A DNA stretch of 7,162 nt from positions 1 through 7,162 of the forward strand of contig JAGGWL010000263.1 in NCBI GenBank assembly GCA_021157555.1, written 5' to 3'. The stretch comes from Deltaproteobacteria bacterium (GTDB lineage Bacteria > Desulfobacterota > Desulfobacteria > Desulfobacterales > BuS5). Of this stretch, positions 5,618 to 7,162 are shown piece after piece; position 1 is the first letter of the stretch; every line of letters starts with the position of its first letter. The notes under the pieces are model-generated. The model did no database searches, was not told the origin of the DNA, and saw only the letters and a list, made by a program, of their open reading frames with translations. The position numbers were made by a program, and so were the translations under genes.

Positions 5618-6622
5618 ATGAGGCCTGCCCTGCATCCAAGGCTTATTAATGAGCCTTTTGACGATCCTGGCCTTTTCATATCTTTTTTATATGAAAAAAG
5701 AGCTATTCTTTTCGATTTAGGCGACATCAGCTCCCTTTCCGCAAGAGATATTCTTAAAATTACCCATGTGTTTGTTACCCACACACATATGGATCATTTT
5801 GTCGGCTTTGACAGACTCCTGCGCTTGTGCCTGGGACGACAAAAAAAACTTTACATCTATGGTCCCAGGGGATTTCTTCTTAATGTTGAAGGAAAACTTG
5901 CCGGCTATTCATGGAATCTTGTTGATCAGTATAAAACCGGATTTGATATCATCGCAACCGAAGTTCATGCCGAACAGATTATTTCAAGAGAATACAAATG
6001 CAGCGATAGATTTATTCCTCAAAAAAAAGCATCAAAATCAACATTTAACGGTATATTGCTTAAAGAACCGGGTTTGTCTGTTCATGCAACAATCCTCGAT
6101 CATAAAATTCCATGTATAGGTTTAGCCATCAAGGAAGAATTTCATGTCAACATAATGAAAGACCGTGTTCTGGAAATAGGGCTTGAAACCGGTCCCTGGC
6201 TGAAGGAATTCAAACAGGCATTGTATACTTCCAAAGATTCCAATTTAGAGATTGAAGTAAAAACAAACGGAAAAAAAATTTCATTAAAAAAACTGAAAAA
6301 TACAATTGCAAGGATAACCCCGGGCCAGAAAATAGCATATATTACAGATGTGGGATTCACTAAAGTTAATCTGAAAAAAATAATTGAACTTGCCGGGAAT
6401 GCGGATCATCTCTTTATAGAGGCAGTTTTTCTTGAAAACATGCGGGATATTGCAAAAAAAAAATACCACCTGACAGCGCACCAGGCCGGAATGATTGCCA
6501 GTATGGCGAATGTAAAAAAATTAACCCTTTTTCATTTTTCTCCAAGATATCAGGGAGAAAAAAACCTTTTGTACGATGAAGCTCAAAATTCCTATCGGCA
6601 GCAACCCGTAAAACCTACTTAA
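5618..6622 (+). CDS. RNase Z-like metallo-beta-lactamase-fold hydrolase
   Basis: This 334-residue protein has the metallo-beta-lactamase fold of the RNase Z (tRNA 3'-processing endonuclease) group. Metal-binding motifs are T-H-T-H-M-D-H at residues 54-60, L-D-H-K-I-P-C-I-G at 160-168 (H162 matches the RNase Z histidine), Y-I-T-D-V-G at 241-246 (D244), and F-H-F-S-P-R-Y at 305-311 (H306). H-L-T-A-H-Q-A-G (284-291) matches the usual RNase Z H-L-T-A block. The N-terminus is short: the usual first strand with L-G-T-x-x-x-x-P is missing, and the protein begins with H-P-R-L-I-N-E-P-F-D-D-P instead. This makes it a variant subfamily, possibly not a true tRNA 3' processing enzyme. No strong ribosome site precedes the ATG; translation is probably coupled to the upstream gene two bases away. 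It is cytoplasmic by absence of a signal peptide. Its 3' end overlaps the convergent TPR gene by 8 bp. Confidence 0.85.
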   Translation: MRPALHPRLINEPFDDPGLFISFLYEKRAILFDLGDISSLSARDILKITHVFVTHTHMDHFVGFDRLLRLCLGRQKKLYIYGPRGFLLNVEGKLAGYSWNLVDQYKTGFDIIATEVHAEQIISREYKCSDRFIPQKKASKSTFNGILLKEPGLSVHATILDHKIPCIGLAIKEEFHVNIMKDRVLEIGLETGPWLKEFKQALYTSKDSNLEIEVKTNGKKISLKKLKNTIARITPGQKIAYITDVGFTKVNLKKIIELAGNADHLFIEAVFLENMRDIAKKKYHLTAHQAGMIASMANVKKLTLFHFSPRYQGEKNLLYDEAQNSYRQQPVKPT

Positions 6623-7162
6623 TCTTCTTTAACTTTTCAATAATATTGCAAGCCTCTTTAATACCTTTTCGAGCTTCCCTGTTATCGGGATTTAATTCTA
6701 AAGCCTTATTCCATTGGGCTATTGCATCTTTTAATTTTTCATTAACAAACGACCTGACTCCTTTTTTGTAATAAAAATTTGACCTTTGTATTAGATTTTT
6801 TTCCAGTACGGATATTTTTTTATTAACATCCTTATAATCCGGTTCTACATTGCGAAACATCTTTAATGCCGCAACATTGTCTTTTTTTAATTGTAACGAA
6901 TTTCCCTTGCTGAAATATGAGATATCCCTAAGGGCCAAAGCTTCCACGTTTTTCGGATCATGCTCCAAAATTTTGGATACTATGCTAATAGTTTGATCAT
7001 AATCCTGATTATTAAAACAACTTTTAGCTTTGAGAAGATTCACATTAACTTCTATAATCCTGCCAGCTTCATTTTTTTCAGGTTTCTTTAAGCTGCCCTC
7101 ATCAATTACCTGTTTAATCTCCGGAACAGAGTCAACTATAAAATAATTTTCTTTATTATCAA
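6615..7162 (-). CDS. TPR-repeat protein, C-terminal part (5' end outside window)
   Basis: The reading frame is open from the right edge to the TAG at 6617-6615, giving 181 visible residues, so the gene is partial. A GTG at 7043 is possible, but the open frame runs upstream of it without a stop, so it is probably internal. The first ~40 visible residues are a charged linker (P-E-I-K-Q-V-I-D-E-G-S-L-K-K-P-E). Tetratricopeptide-like repeats follow: one around A-K-S-C-F-N-N-Q-D-Y-D-Q-T-I and H-D-P-K-N-V-E-A-L, and a clear one near the C-terminus (Y-K-K-G-V-R-S-F, D-A-I-A-Q-W-N-K-A-L-E-L-N-P-D-N-R-E-A). The middle is a lysine-rich helical stretch. TPRs are protein-interaction scaffolds; the partner and any N-terminal domain or signal peptide cannot be seen. 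It ends tail-to-tail with the RNase Z-like gene, overlapping by 8 bp. Confidence 0.8.
   Translation of the reverse strand, partial: DNKENYFIVDSVPEIKQVIDEGSLKKPEKNEAGRIIEVNVNLLKAKSCFNNQDYDQTISIVSKILEHDPKNVEALALRDISYFSKGNSLQLKKDNVAALKMFRNVEPDYKDVNKKISVLEKNLIQRSNFYYKKGVRSFVNEKLKDAIAQWNKALELNPDNREARKGIKEACNIIEKLKKIK

Noticed and set aside
114..7162. A novel defence or mobile gene system
   Set aside because: Except for the 139-residue gene, all genes fit known, mostly housekeeping families; no nuclease-helicase, toxin, reverse transcriptase, integrase or transposase signature was found.

Overview
This window looks like an ordinary chromosomal housekeeping region of a moderately AT-rich, Gram-negative-type bacterium. 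The best guess is a Desulfobacterota (former Deltaproteobacteria, Desulfobacterales-like) member. That placement is an inference from memory of similar gene sets: a DUF4911-type small protein, miaB followed by a bifunctional-nuclease (BFN/DUF151) gene, RecJ, and a particular N-terminally short RNase Z-like protein. No phage, plasmid, CRISPR, rRNA or tRNA gene was recognised.

Layout. Positions 1-113 hold no recognisable gene. A leftward (minus-strand) cluster runs from about 3118 down to 114: a small DUF4911-like protein, then miaB (tRNA methylthiotransferase), a BFN-domain protein whose start overlaps the miaB stop, and a PHP-domain phosphoesterase. A divergent spacer of about 220 bp (3119-3336), rich in palindromes, separates this cluster from the rightward genes. 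These are recJ, then a 131-bp repeat-containing spacer, then a two-gene unit of an unknown 139-residue protein and an RNase Z-like metallo-beta-lactamase protein. At the right edge a convergent gene for a TPR protein enters on the minus strand. Its 5' end lies outside the window, and it overlaps the end of the RNase Z-like gene by 8 bp.

Functionally the window is dominated by nucleic-acid maintenance: tRNA modification (MiaB), single-strand DNA exonuclease activity (RecJ), a probable RNA/phosphodiester hydrolase (RNase Z-like), and BFN and PHP proteins of less certain role.

The notable points are these. (1) miaB is split by a 13-A homopolymer that puts the two halves one base out of frame, although both halves are otherwise intact. 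(2) A degenerate ~28-bp repeat occurs four times, always in the same orientation and always between genes. (3) A perfect 28-bp palindrome and two other dyads are packed into the recJ/DUF4911 spacer. (4) A conserved-looking gene of unknown function is tightly coupled to the RNase Z-like gene. I found no convincing new defence or mobile system.
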